In this document: positions 17,732-26,715 of the stretch, piece by piece | How positions within the stretch are numbered: position 1 is the first letter of the stretch | Layout of the letters: every line of letters starts with the position of its first letter | Assembly (NCBI RefSeq): GCF_044891285.1 | Contig: NZ_JAUIYO010000002.1 | Span: 487,762-551,761 of the forward strand | DNA: 64,000 bases | From: Pseudobacillus lumedeiriae | Lineage (GTDB): Bacteria > Bacillota > Bacilli > Bacillales > Domibacillaceae | Direction of reading: 5' to 3' | The notes under the pieces: model-generated | Databases searched by the model: none | The model's input: the letters and a program-made list of their open reading frames with translations, nothing else | What the model was told of the DNA's origin: nothing | Made by a program: the position numbers and the translations under genes

Positions 17732-19530
17732 AGATTGTCCAAACAGATCTTTCGAAGTTTACGAAACAATCGTGGGAAAAAGTCAATCAACAGCTGCTTG
17801 CAAAAATGCTGCAAGAGTTTATGTATGAACATATTATTGAACCAACAGAAATACAAAAACAATCAGAGGTAACATTGTATCAATGGAAAGATAAAAAAGG
17901 AGTAACATATACGTATCAGGCAAAAGAAAGGTTCTTTGACAGCTATTCTGTTCTTGCTGATACGATAAAAGTAACGTCTAAAGGCGAAGAAATAGGACTT
18001 TCTCAAGCTCTGCAATTGTTAATTGGATTGTCAGAAGAAGAAGGAATGACAAGCTCCACGGCAGGACATTTAGCGAAAGAGTATTTTCATACATTAGTTG
18101 CTGACTTGTATTTGCAGAATCGAACATCAGCAGAGGAACTTTCTACTATGGATTATGCCGAGTTGGAAGGCGAAATGACGGGACATCCGTGGATTACATA
18201 TAACAAGGGGAGAATTGGTTTTGGCTTTGATGACTATGTGAGATTTGCTCCAGAGCAGAAAAATCATATTCAGCTCTCATGGATTGCTGTTGCCAAACAA
18301 GTGTGTTCTTTTCATTCAATAGCTGAACTGTCATTTGAAAAAATGATGAAGCAAGAATTAAGTGAAGCGATACTGGAATCATTTACTGATATATTGAAGG
18401 AACGCCGACTGGCATCTAGTGATTACTATTATATACCTGTTCATGAATGGCAGTGGGTGAATATCATTGTTCCCCTTTTTGCGGAGTATATCGCCAATGA
18501 TTGGATCGTTCCGCTTGGGGAAGGTGAAGACAGCTATTTGCCCCAACAGTCTATTCGAACATTTGTGAATACGACTCATCGGGAAAAGTTTCATGTGAAG
18601 CTTCCGATGAGTATATTAAATACACTTGTTTACCGGGGACTGCCGAGTGAGCGTACGGTTATAGCGCCTCAAGTAACGGAATATATTAAAGGTATTCGCG
18701 ATCGGGATGCATTTTTAAGGGATACGTGCAAGATAGGGTTACTAGGTGAAGTAGCCACAGTAAATGTTCATCATCCAACGTTTACAAATATTCGAAATGC
18801 CCCTTATCAATACTTAGAAATGCTTGGAGTTGTGTGGAGAGAAAGTGTCTATGAAGAGTTAGAAGAAGGAGAACAGGCGGTTACATTAGCTGCTTTATTA
18901 CATCTAGATTATTCAGGGAAGGCGCTTGTTTCAATGTATATTCAAAAATCCGGTTTAACACCGAAACAATGGGTTGATTCATTAATGAAGGCCATATTGC
19001 CGCCACTATTGCATTATTTATACCAATACGGAACGGTATTTTCCCCCCATGGTCAAAACACTGTGCTTGTGTTAAAGGATTTTACACCTGTCCGGATTAT
19101 TATGAAAGACTTTGTTGATGATGTGAATATAACTGATCAACCGTTTGAAGAGTTACAAACATTATCCGAAGAGCTTAAGAGTGTATTAAGAAGTGAAGCG
19201 CCAGAAGGATTAACGCAGTTTATTTTATGTGGTTTATTTATTTGTCATTTCCGCTACTTAGCGACGATTTTAGAAGAACATGAAGGGGTAACTGAACACG
19301 GATTTTGGAGCAGTGTTCGTAATGAAATTTTACGTTACCAATCACAGAATCCACAGTTAGGCGATCGGTTTGCATTATTTGATTTATTTTGTCCTACAGT
19401 CACCAAAATAACATTGAACCGAAATAGAATGTTTGATTATGGGTATGCGGATGACGGAGATCGTCCTCACGCAAGCGAATATGGGAAGGTGAGGAATGCG
19501 TTATACGAGGTTAGTGTGTTAGTGAAATAA
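17728..19530 (+). CDS. rhbF: IucA/IucC-family NIS siderophore synthetase (second)
   Basis: The 600-residue product is an IucA/IucC synthetase with GHPWITYNKGRIGFGFDDY, PVHEWQWVNIIVP, QQSIRTFVNTT and FSPHGQNTVLVLKDF. It is diverged from the first synthetase, as expected when one enzyme loads citrate and the other adds the second hydroxamate arm. ATG overlaps the transporter stop. It is the last gene of the operon; a strong terminator follows 108 bp later. Final product predicted from gene content: schizokinen. Confidence 0.92.
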   Translation: MKIVQTDLSKFTKQSWEKVNQQLLAKMLQEFMYEHIIEPTEIQKQSEVTLYQWKDKKGVTYTYQAKERFFDSYSVLADTIKVTSKGEEIGLSQALQLLIGLSEEEGMTSSTAGHLAKEYFHTLVADLYLQNRTSAEELSTMDYAELEGEMTGHPWITYNKGRIGFGFDDYVRFAPEQKNHIQLSWIAVAKQVCSFHSIAELSFEKMMKQELSEAILESFTDILKERRLASSDYYYIPVHEWQWVNIIVPLFAEYIANDWIVPLGEGEDSYLPQQSIRTFVNTTHREKFHVKLPMSILNTLVYRGLPSERTVIAPQVTEYIKGIRDRDAFLRDTCKIGLLGEVATVNVHHPTFTNIRNAPYQYLEMLGVVWRESVYEELEEGEQAVTLAALLHLDYSGKALVSMYIQKSGLTPKQWVDSLMKAILPPLLHYLYQYGTVFSPHGQNTVLVLKDFTPVRIIMKDFVDDVNITDQPFEELQTLSEELKSVLRSEAPEGLTQFILCGLFICHFRYLATILEEHEGVTEHGFWSSVRNEILRYQSQNPQLGDRFALFDLFCPTVTKITLNRNRMFDYGYADDGDRPHASEYGKVRNALYEVSVLVK

Positions 19531-19638
19531 ACGTAAGTTTGATAATGTTTAACTATGGAGTGTATAAAAAAACATAATACACTAAGTACGATGACAGGAG
19601 CATCGTTGAATGTATCGGACGGTATGCCAGCGTAAGCT

Positions 19639-19679
19639 GCAATGACGAAGTTTTTATTCTTCGTCATTGCGGTTTTTTA
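19639..19679 (+). terminator. Terminator of the siderophore operon
   Basis: GCAATGACGAAG pairs perfectly with CTTCGTCATTGC across an eight-base loop, followed by GGTTTTTT. Confidence 0.92.
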
Positions 19680-19739
19680 TGTGAAATAGCTACATATCTA
19701 TGTGTTTTGGATTGAGTGCAAATAACAAGTTGATGATTC

Positions 19740-20612
19740 GAAGAAAAAATCTGAAAATTTAATCGTTTTTAAAGGGTTTGAATTTGCCTTGCATGCTGTA
19801 GGTCCAGAACTGTTAGCTTTGGATGTTATGTACGCTTTTAGGGATGCAAAAGAAATTTTAAAAAAGCGCAGCGATTTTTAGCTCAAGCCCCTGATGAAGC
19901 GATATCCATGAATATAACAGCTGCCGCCTGCGCCATTTTCCCCCTGATTTTTGCATCATAAAAAGGTCATTATGCTTTTAGGGATATACGCAGGTGATGC
20001 GAAAGAAGGAGAAACGATCATTCAGCCGCTGCGCGAATTAGCCGAACCAATTGTTGATCAAACAGGAGTCGTGCCATTTGTAGAATTTTAAAAGAAGCTA
20101 GACCCAATGATGCCGAACCACGTCCCTGTGTATGCAACTTCTCTTTACTTTGATAGATGAAATGATGAAGTCATTGATCAGCTTCTCTATAAAATAGACA
20201 ATGCTCCAGCCTCAAGTATACTTGTGCAGCTATGGGCACTTGGCGGACAGATGAATCGGGTGCCTATTCAGGCCAATCCATTTGCCATTCGGGATGCAAA
20301 ATTTGTCCTATTGGTAGATGCTATAGCGCTGGCAGGAGACGATGGTGTATGTAAACAATGGATCGACTCTTTATACGGAGGACTGCTTCCATTGTCCCGC
20401 AAACATGCCTATACCTTAATGGAATTGGTGCAAGCGAAAGTGTAACCACTAATGCGTTTCAACAAAATTATGATCGGCTAGTAGAAGTAAAGAAAGCTTA
20501 TGATCCGAATAATAGATTCCGTCATAATTATAATATTAGCCCGGAAGGATTTCCGTTAAAAAGTAATAGTGCGTCTTTTCTTGAATCGCAAATAGGAGCT
20601 GATTGGTCATAA
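19740..20612 (+). pseudogene. Decayed FAD-linked oxidase (BBE-type) gene
   Basis: Translations of successive frames give FEFALHAVGPELLALDV, then GIYAGDAKEGETIIQPLREL, DPMMPNHVPVYATSLYF, LVQLWALGGQMNRVP and NYDRLVEVKKAYDPNNRFRH. These follow the order of the C-terminal half of berberine-bridge-type FAD oxidoreductases. Several in-frame stops and at least two frame changes break the gene, and the N-terminal FAD-binding domain is absent. Two short open frames within it (20224-20445 and 20358-20612) are pieces of this remnant. Confidence 0.85.
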
Positions 20613-20910
20613 ATCGTTAATCAGCTAAATGCTGTTGCAGCCCTTATTCCATGAAATGAAATTATAACAAGCCTGGTGCCAAACGAGTGCCAGGCTGATT
20701 TTAGGGATTATGAACATTAAGCAAGGAGTTTTCAAGTACTAATATTTAACATAGTTTGGATCATGTGGAAAGGTGATAAATGTATGGTAACATTATATAT
20801 AGCCTTCACTTACTATGTAAGTTTAATGTTCCATCTTTCATTTATGAGAGGCATATTCAAGAAGTTTTTTTGTATTTGAAAAGAAACAATGCAGAGTTAT
20901 CTCTAATTTT

Positions 20911-21004
20911 GAACCTCGAAAATGGCAAAATCGTTGAAAAGCGATGGCGCAAAGCCACAGGCCTAAGGGGAAAATACTATGGCGGCTGGGTTATCGAAAG
21001 GAGC
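20911..21004 (+). promoter_or_regulatory. Cyclic di-GMP-I (GEMM-I) riboswitch
   Basis: The RNA shows GGCAAA (20934-20939), a hairpin ATCGTT-GAAA-AGCGAT with a GNRA loop, the invariant GGCGCAAAGCCACAGGCCTAAG block containing the tetraloop receptor, and GGCGGCTGGGTTATCGAAAG. These elements match the GEMM-I aptamer in order and spacing. AAAGGAG sits at the 3' edge of the aptamer. Control of translation initiation is therefore plausible, but no terminator is seen. The aptamer is upstream of a truncated GGDEF gene and an intact c-di-GMP enzyme gene. Confidence 0.93.
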
Positions 21005-21016
21005 ACTTATGTAGAA

Positions 21017-21196
21017 ATGAAAAAAATCACTTTAAGAATGAAGAAAATTTTTATTTCTTTGTATCCTCAAGATGGGAAGTACGCAACAACGTTAATAAAA
21101 AAGGCTGATGAATTTATGTATAAAACCAAGCATCACAGAAAAAATGGTTATCAGTTTGCGGAAGTATCTGCCGATCTAGCGGAAAGGGGGATATAA
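21017..21196 (+). pseudogene. Truncated GGDEF-domain gene fragment
   Basis: ATG 21017 begins MKKITLRMKKIFISLYPQDG, and the frame continues TLIKKADEFMYKTKHHRKNG up to the stop at 21194-21196. The part from ISLYPQDG is the C-terminal end of a GGDEF domain; compare SIYPNDGQDAQTLMKNADSA in the next gene. The first ten residues look like a genuine start region behind the riboswitch. The intervening sensory region and active site appear to have been deleted. An open frame that extends back to 20780 crosses the riboswitch and is not credible as a gene. Confidence 0.7.
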
Positions 21197-21197
21197 T

Positions 21198-23687
21198 GTG
21201 GACTCAAATAACAAAACGATGAAGCTTCGATCAAATCATACAGAACCAGATGATTTAAACTTATTTTATCGTGCCATATTTGAACACAACCCGGATACCG
21301 TCTTTTTTCTAGATACGGAGGGTGTTATCGAAAAACCGAACGAAGGATTCTCTGACATTCTTGGTTATACAAAGGAAGAAATAGTATCAAATTCAATAGA
21401 ACACTTTTTAGAAGAAAGTGAAGTCCCGTTATATAAAGATTGCTTCCATAAAGTTCTTTCCGGGAGAGTGCAGCAACTTGATACCATTTTTATTCATAAA
21501 AACAAAGGACTGCTTCAAATAAACCTAACACTTATACCGGCAAAATTTCAGGGGAAAGTCATTGGTGTCGGAGGAATAGCGAAGGATATTACGGAAGAAA
21601 AAGAAACGGCAAATGAATTGATAGATACAGAGTTAAAGTTCAAAAGTTTAATAGAAGAGGCTTTTGTTGGAGTTTATATTCTTCAAAATGGAAAATTAAT
21701 ATACGGTAATCCCCGTTTACACAGCTTGTTAGGAGCTGAAGATTCAACAAGTCCAATCACTTTTCTGGACTATGTTCATCCCGATGATCATGCTGGAATG
21801 ATAGCTGTGGCAAATCAATTAATTGTGGGTAATACAGGGTTAGATCATACCTTTAGAATAATTAATAAGGACGGCTCTATCATTGATGTAGAAGCGCATT
21901 CGAAGAGAATCTATTCTCATAATAAATCCACCATCGTTGGAACCCTTCAAGATGTGACGGAACGGAAAAAAGCAGAGGAATTAAACAAATATTTAGCTTA
22001 TCATGATCCGTTAACAGAATTGCCAAACAGAAGGTTCTTTCAAGAAAAATTAGAAGAAAACTTAATTATAAGTAACACGCTGCAACAGAAATTGGCTGTC
22101 ATGTATTTAGATTTAGATCGATTTAAATATATAAATGATACACTCGGTCATTCTATTGGAGATAAGTTATTACAACAAATCTCAAAAAGATTAAATATTT
22201 GCCTGGGTGAAAAAAATATACTGGCTCGATTAGGCGGGGATGAATTTTCTGTTATCTTACCTAATATTACGAGAGAGGATCAAATAAATAGGCATGCTCT
22301 AACGATTATAGAATCGTTAGAGGATCCATTTTTTATTGAAGGATATAAACTTTTTATTACAACAAGTATTGGAATAAGTATTTATCCAAATGACGGCCAG
22401 GATGCTCAGACTTTAATGAAAAATGCAGATTCTGCTCTTTATAAATCGAAGGAGAGTGGCAAAAACACCTATTATATCTATTCTTCTTCTATGAATATTG
22501 GAACATACAAAACCTTTAGTCTAGAATTGGGACTTCGAAACGCAATTGAGATGAATCAATTAGAATTTTATTATCAGCCAAAGGTATGTGCACAAACCTT
22601 TCAGATCACAGGTGCTGAAGCATTAATTCGCTGGAATCATCCGGAATGGGGATTGGTATCACCTGGAGAGTTCATTCCACTGGCAGAAGAAACGGGTTTA
22701 ATTACGGAATTAGGAAAGTGGGTTAAATACACTGCGTGTGCTCAAAACAAAGCATGGCAGCGCGCGGGATTACCAGCCATTCCTATATCTATTAATATCT
22801 CAGCCAGGCGATTTATGGAAAAGAATTTAGTAAAGAATATTATACAAACTCTAGAAGAAACCCAACTTGATCCAAAATATTTAGAAATTGAAATAACGGA
22901 AACATCTGTGTTAGAAAATGAGAAGGTCGTTTTGTCTACCTTAGATGAACTTAAAAGTATTGGTGTTAGAATCTCTTTAGATGATTTTGGAACCGGCTAT
23001 TCCTCTCTTTCCTACCTCAAACGATTTAAAGGAAGGATTCATACATTAAAAATTGACCGCTCCTTTATTAAAGACTTAAATAAAGAAGATCCAGATAACT
23101 CTAATTTTATAACGAAAACGATTATTGAATTAGCCCAACACCTTAAGATGGAAGTTGTGGCAGAAGGCGTTGAGACTGAGGAACAACTCCAAATACTAAA
23201 GAATTACAATTGTGAGACGATTCAAGGTTACTATTTCTCAAAACCTGTCCCGGCTGATGAATTCGTTCAATTATTACAGAAAGGGAAATTTGAGATTCTG
23301 CAAAAAAGTCACGGTGAAGGTATTAACACGTTAGATGGAAGACGTAGGTATGCTGGAATGAACCTTGACTTTCCTTTAGTAGCCTCTATGACACTCGTTC
23401 AAATCGGCGGCCGAAGAGTGGAGCTGGGGAAGACTAATGTATTGATTGAGAATATTGGTTTAGAGGGGATGCGGTTTTTATCGGATATGCGATTAACCGT
23501 TCATCCCAATATTATATTGGAATTTGAAACGAAATTATTTCATCAAACAATTAAAATGTATGGCTCGGTCTCCTGGATGAACGAAGTACAGGCGGACATT
23601 TTCCAATACGGGCTAGAGTTCCTAGTGGCAGAAAAGGAACGCTCAGAGCTATCAAGATTATTAAATCAGCTTTCTGCTATTGAATGA
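21198..23687 (+). CDS. PAS-PAS-GGDEF-EAL-PilZ cyclic di-GMP signalling protein
   Basis: The 829-residue product is probably soluble. Domains in order: PAS (about 22-140, FYRAIFEHNPDTVFFLDTEG), PAS (about 145-256), GGDEF (about 262-425, intact GGDEF in RLGGDEFSV), EAL (about 436-685) and C-terminal PilZ (about 705-820). The EAL domain has GAEALIRWNHP, SINIS, EIEITE, LDDFGTGYSSL, LKIDRSFI and AEGVET. Both catalytic domains keep their motifs, so synthesis and hydrolysis of c-di-GMP are both possible. The PilZ part has RRRY and a NIGLEG variant of the usual D/NxSxxG motif. GTG start follows AAAGGGGG. It resembles B. subtilis YkoW/DgcW without matching its architecture exactly. Confidence 0.93.
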   Translation: MDSNNKTMKLRSNHTEPDDLNLFYRAIFEHNPDTVFFLDTEGVIEKPNEGFSDILGYTKEEIVSNSIEHFLEESEVPLYKDCFHKVLSGRVQQLDTIFIHKNKGLLQINLTLIPAKFQGKVIGVGGIAKDITEEKETANELIDTELKFKSLIEEAFVGVYILQNGKLIYGNPRLHSLLGAEDSTSPITFLDYVHPDDHAGMIAVANQLIVGNTGLDHTFRIINKDGSIIDVEAHSKRIYSHNKSTIVGTLQDVTERKKAEELNKYLAYHDPLTELPNRRFFQEKLEENLIISNTLQQKLAVMYLDLDRFKYINDTLGHSIGDKLLQQISKRLNICLGEKNILARLGGDEFSVILPNITREDQINRHALTIIESLEDPFFIEGYKLFITTSIGISIYPNDGQDAQTLMKNADSALYKSKESGKNTYYIYSSSMNIGTYKTFSLELGLRNAIEMNQLEFYYQPKVCAQTFQITGAEALIRWNHPEWGLVSPGEFIPLAEETGLITELGKWVKYTACAQNKAWQRAGLPAIPISINISARRFMEKNLVKNIIQTLEETQLDPKYLEIEITETSVLENEKVVLSTLDELKSIGVRISLDDFGTGYSSLSYLKRFKGRIHTLKIDRSFIKDLNKEDPDNSNFITKTIIELAQHLKMEVVAEGVETEEQLQILKNYNCETIQGYYFSKPVPADEFVQLLQKGKFEILQKSHGEGINTLDGRRRYAGMNLDFPLVASMTLVQIGGRRVELGKTNVLIENIGLEGMRFLSDMRLTVHPNIILEFETKLFHQTIKMYGSVSWMNEVQADIFQYGLEFLVAEKERSELSRLLNQLSAIE

Positions 23688-23778
23688 TTTTGCATTACAA
23701 GACAAAGTTCATTCTGTTGAAGGTGGTACAGAGTAAATGAAGCAGATAGATGTGACTTTTTTAAAAAGGGGTCTTTCA

Positions 23779-23985
23779 ATGAACCAATATGCGAAAGTAA
23801 CAGAATGTCCAAAATGTGGTGGGAAAGAGTTAGGAAAGGGCAAGCAGAGTGGATATGGGATGATGTACCCAGCCAATAAGATGAGCTTCGGTTCGGATGT
23901 TGAATACATTATTTGCACAGAATGTGGCTTTATAATTGAGAGTTATGTAAAAAAGCCAGAAAAATTTAAGGGGACACTTTTTTAA
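23779..23985 (+). CDS. Small zinc-ribbon protein
   Basis: ATG 23779 follows AAAAAGGGGTCTTTCA; an upstream in-frame ATG at 23737 lacks a comparable site. The 68-residue product has two CxxC knuckles, ECPKCGG and ICTECGF, spaced like a zinc ribbon. TFIIB-like or transcription-associated roles are typical of such folds, but nothing specific can be assigned. Confidence 0.7.
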   Translation: MNQYAKVTECPKCGGKELGKGKQSGYGMMYPANKMSFGSDVEYIICTECGFIIESYVKKPEKFKGTLF

Positions 23986-24486
23986 GAATGTGAAGGTAAA
24001 ATAAGATCTGTAGATTTGATCAGGACAGGAGAAAAAATAATAAATTCGAAATCGGTCTAGTTTAATAAGAGCAGCCGCGTCCAGCTTCTCCGTTCACACT
24101 CCGTTAAGAACTCAGAAGTCGGACGCTCTATTCGAGGGAGTATTTTGCAAGAATAAGAGAAGGAAGTAATCAATCAATAGCTTTGATTTTCATATTAACG
24201 TTGTGGTTGATGAACATGTAGATGAAATTGATGGAGCAGCAAAAATTTAAGGATAAAACAGCAGTATAGTATATCAATGCATTCGAAGGATTTTACGATC
24301 ATCCAACTTGCCGAATTACTTTTATCCGAGATAGAAATTCCATTAAAGTAAAAAAAGCTGCGTATTCCTACTCGCACGTTATGGCAGCAGCATTTAATGG
24401 GACATATTCAAAGTAAAAGTAAGTATGATGAAAAATAAACTATCTTTTTCTTGGTTACACTTTCGTAACTGGATTTTACATTGTAA
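23986..24486. other. Gene-free stretch
   Basis: I see no credible gene here. Short frames such as INAFEGFYDHPTCRITFIRD (about 24276 on) look like coding sequence but are broken by stops and lack a start, so a dead gene is possible. A GC-rich piece at about 24070-24130 is probably an intergenic repeat remnant. Confidence 0.5.
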
Positions 24487-24528
24487 AGCAAGCAATGGTT
24501 CTATCGAACCGTTGCTTGCTTTATTTTA
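24487..24528 (+). terminator. Rho-independent terminator-like hairpin
   Basis: AGCAAGCAATGGTTC pairs with GAACCGTTGCTTGCT with one G-T wobble, followed by TTATTTTAT. No obvious gene ends just upstream, so it may be a relic of the degraded sequence before it. Confidence 0.7.
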
Positions 24529-24773
24529 TAGGAGTACATACCCGAGGGGTGTTCAGCAAAAAGGCCGCAATTCCCTTTTCGATGCCCATCCAGCATGGAC
24601 TCCAAGGTCATCTGTTAAGATTTACATCTTTACATAGAAAGAACGAAACCTTTCTTGAAAAGAAGAAAATGTGGTTTTATGTCCTTCTAATTTTGTCTGT
24701 TTTGACATATTACAAAGATAAAGTGATGTATCAAAGTAACAAGTTCGAGAATTTATTAAAGGGGGGAGATTTA

Positions 24774-25034
24774 ATGGAAGAACGCAAAAATAAATTTGCA
24801 GAGGTTCTCACTGGATTTGGCTGGTTTTTAATAGTCCTCGCTTTGTTTGTTGCACCATACCTAGGAACGGTAACGGCAGGAAGCAATTCAATCTTTAACT
24901 GGGGAACAGCTTTTGTCACTTGGGGATTTGCAATCATCTTTTCGCTATTACTATTTGGATTGGCTGAAGTAATCGAGCAATTAACTAGAGTCAATGAAAA
25001 AATGGAAAAAAACAGAGAAGTTGATGGTTTGTAA
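24774..25034 (+). CDS. Small membrane protein (86 aa), unknown function
   Basis: ATG 24774 follows AAAGGGGGGAGATTTA, a strong site that decides the start even though the frame is open further upstream. The product has two membrane helices (VLTGFGWFLIVLALFVAPYL and TAFVTWGFAIIFSLLLFGLA) and a charged helical tail (VNEKMEKNREVD). Family not recognised. Confidence 0.7.
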   Translation: MEERKNKFAEVLTGFGWFLIVLALFVAPYLGTVTAGSNSIFNWGTAFVTWGFAIIFSLLLFGLAEVIEQLTRVNEKMEKNREVDGL

Positions 25035-25135
25035 AATCAGGAGTTTGTATTCACCGTATGTGGAAGTTCACACTAACAAACCGCGCCTGGCTTCGGCGCT
25101 GGAGTGGGGAAGCATCATCTGATATAAAGACCGCT

Positions 25136-25223
25136 TTGATCCAACCAAGGGACGGGTAGTATTTATTGAGAAGACCGCTCAAAAAATCTCTACCCTTTTC
25201 CCTTGATTGGATCAATTTTTTTG
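25136..25223 (+). repeat. Long inverted repeat with U-tract (terminator or MITE-like)
   Basis: TTGATCCAACCAAGGGA at the left pairs with TCCCTTGATTGGATCAA at the right with one mismatch. Inside, GGGTAG pairs with CTACCC. The loop is about 30 bases. A run of seven T follows. AAGACCGCT occurs both before the left arm and inside the loop. It could terminate the small membrane gene upstream or be a miniature repeat element. Confidence 0.6.
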
Positions 25224-25288
25224 GGTGTGGGTGGCTGCCAAACCGAGCAGACCCAAAACGAAGGGGGGATGGCACAATCAAGGAAAAG

Positions 25289-25738
25289 CTACTTGATTAA
25301 TTGCCTTAACTCTTCAGTCATTTGTTCAACTAACTTGGGTCTTCCATGAAACTGAGCCGGGGTGTTTTGAAAGAGTTCAATCTGCCAGTGATTGTTTTTC
25401 TTAACTGCAACCATCGTTTGATGAGCATTTACTGCGGGTTCAATATCTGCTTTTCCATGTGGAATCATGCCAGCAATGGCGTGTAAAATTGCGGCATCAG
25501 TTCCCAAACGACGTATATCCCTCACCTTCGTTATAAAAGGAGGTGTAGGATGATTTTCAAATATGGGGGTGAGATGTGATAAAATGTCTTCCTGTCCAAT
25601 TGTTTTGCTTCCATCGAACCCAATTTGTACTCCTTGCTCTGTGAATTGTTCGGCCATTCCTTGGGCATCCCGGTTATTCCATGCATTGATCAGTCTTTGA
25701 TAAAGATCACGGACTTCATCGTAAAAAGAATCATTCAC
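25289..25738 (-). CDS. NTF2-like (SnoaL/SgcJ-EcaC) domain protein
   Basis: The 149-residue product has an alpha+beta cone fold pattern. LYQRLINAWNNRDAQGMAEQ, TEQGVQIGFDGSKTIGQEDI and VAVKKNNHWQIELFQNTPAQ are typical of the SgcJ/EcaC-type NTF2-like family. These proteins bind small ligands and some are enzymes. AAGGAGG lies upstream. No operon partner is clear. Confidence 0.8.
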   Translation of the reverse strand: MNDSFYDEVRDLYQRLINAWNNRDAQGMAEQFTEQGVQIGFDGSKTIGQEDILSHLTPIFENHPTPPFITKVRDIRRLGTDAAILHAIAGMIPHGKADIEPAVNAHQTMVAVKKNNHWQIELFQNTPAQFHGRPKLVEQMTEELRQLIK

Positions 25739-25795
25739 ATTCTTTCCTCCTTTTAAAGTCTTCCAAATATATTATATCTCGAGGGAAAGGCGATT

Positions 25796-26488
25796 TTAAT
25801 AATAATATGAATCAGTCCACTCATACTCTTTTCCGTTATCAGCACACCATTTGACAAACTCTTCTTTATCTTGGCTTTTGAAATCAATCCAATCCTTCAA
25901 TAGGTTTTGGTAGTAATCAACAGTTTCAATTACGTTCTTTTTACTATGAACGTCCTTCACGTCTATGCAAAGCTCTTCTGTTTTTAAAAGTATATTTTTA
26001 TCTTCTTCTACATCACCGAGGTATAAGTCTTCCGAAATATGATGAAAAGAATACCACAGAGAATAGAAGTACATATCAATCATCTTTAGTAAAACCCGTT
26101 GTTCCCCTTTGCCTCCAATTTCGAGTGCCTTTTCTAAGTATTTCATACGATTCTCGGTATTAAAGAATAAACCATACCATCTAAAAGGCAGCGGGTCTTT
26201 TGATTCTTCACTCATCCATTCTTTAAGAAACGGTTTTAATAAATTTTCTTCTAGAGGGTGCACAAGTATATGATGTACATTTTCTGATTTCTCGAACACC
26301 TTAAAAAGCCAACTAACAAAATCTTTCTTTTGATTTTGATCCCAATGTTTTGCCTCTTCGATAAATGAATGTAACGAATTAAATGCTTTTTTACGCAGGC
26401 CTTTTTCTTTATAGAGACAGAACTCTTTAAATGACGGGTATTTTTCCAAGTATTCATTTTCAATTAAATTGGTTAATAGGTCTTTCAT
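25796..26488 (-). CDS. Hypothetical helical protein (230 aa)
   Basis: ATG 26488 follows GAGGATGG. The protein is acidic, rich in Trp, Phe and Tyr, and predicted to be nearly all helical (TPR-like spacing in parts, such as YLEKALEIGGKGEQRVLLKM). It has no signal peptide or membrane helix. I do not recognise the family. Its 3' end lies 58 bp before the NTF2-like gene in the same orientation, so the two may share a transcript. Confidence 0.7.
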   Translation of the reverse strand: MKDLLTNLIENEYLEKYPSFKEFCLYKEKGLRKKAFNSLHSFIEEAKHWDQNQKKDFVSWLFKVFEKSENVHHILVHPLEENLLKPFLKEWMSEESKDPLPFRWYGLFFNTENRMKYLEKALEIGGKGEQRVLLKMIDMYFYSLWYSFHHISEDLYLGDVEEDKNILLKTEELCIDVKDVHSKKNVIETVDYYQNLLKDWIDFKSQDKEEFVKWCADNGKEYEWTDSYYY

Positions 26489-26715
26489 TTGTCCATCCTC
26501 ACAGTAAAATACTTATTTCTAAATTATAGGTTATAATGGTTTCTTCTTACAGTGAACTGTCCCAACTCATTCTTTTTGTTTAACAGTTGATTGTCGTTTA
26601 ATATAGTTTCGCCTCTACAGAAAAATAAGTCATTTATGGTAATATTGTAGATGACTTCCACAAAATTGATGACATCTCTCATACATAATTAAAACATGAT
26701 AAAGGATTGATAGAA

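Noticed and set aside
20780..21196. A 138-aa open frame
   Set aside because: It runs through the c-di-GMP riboswitch, and its first 79 residues match no protein pattern. Only the last part, from about 21017, is a real gene relic.
24425..24773. Open frames preceding the 86-aa membrane protein
   Set aside because: They cross a terminator hairpin or lack ribosome binding sites. The strong site before ATG 24774 defines the gene.
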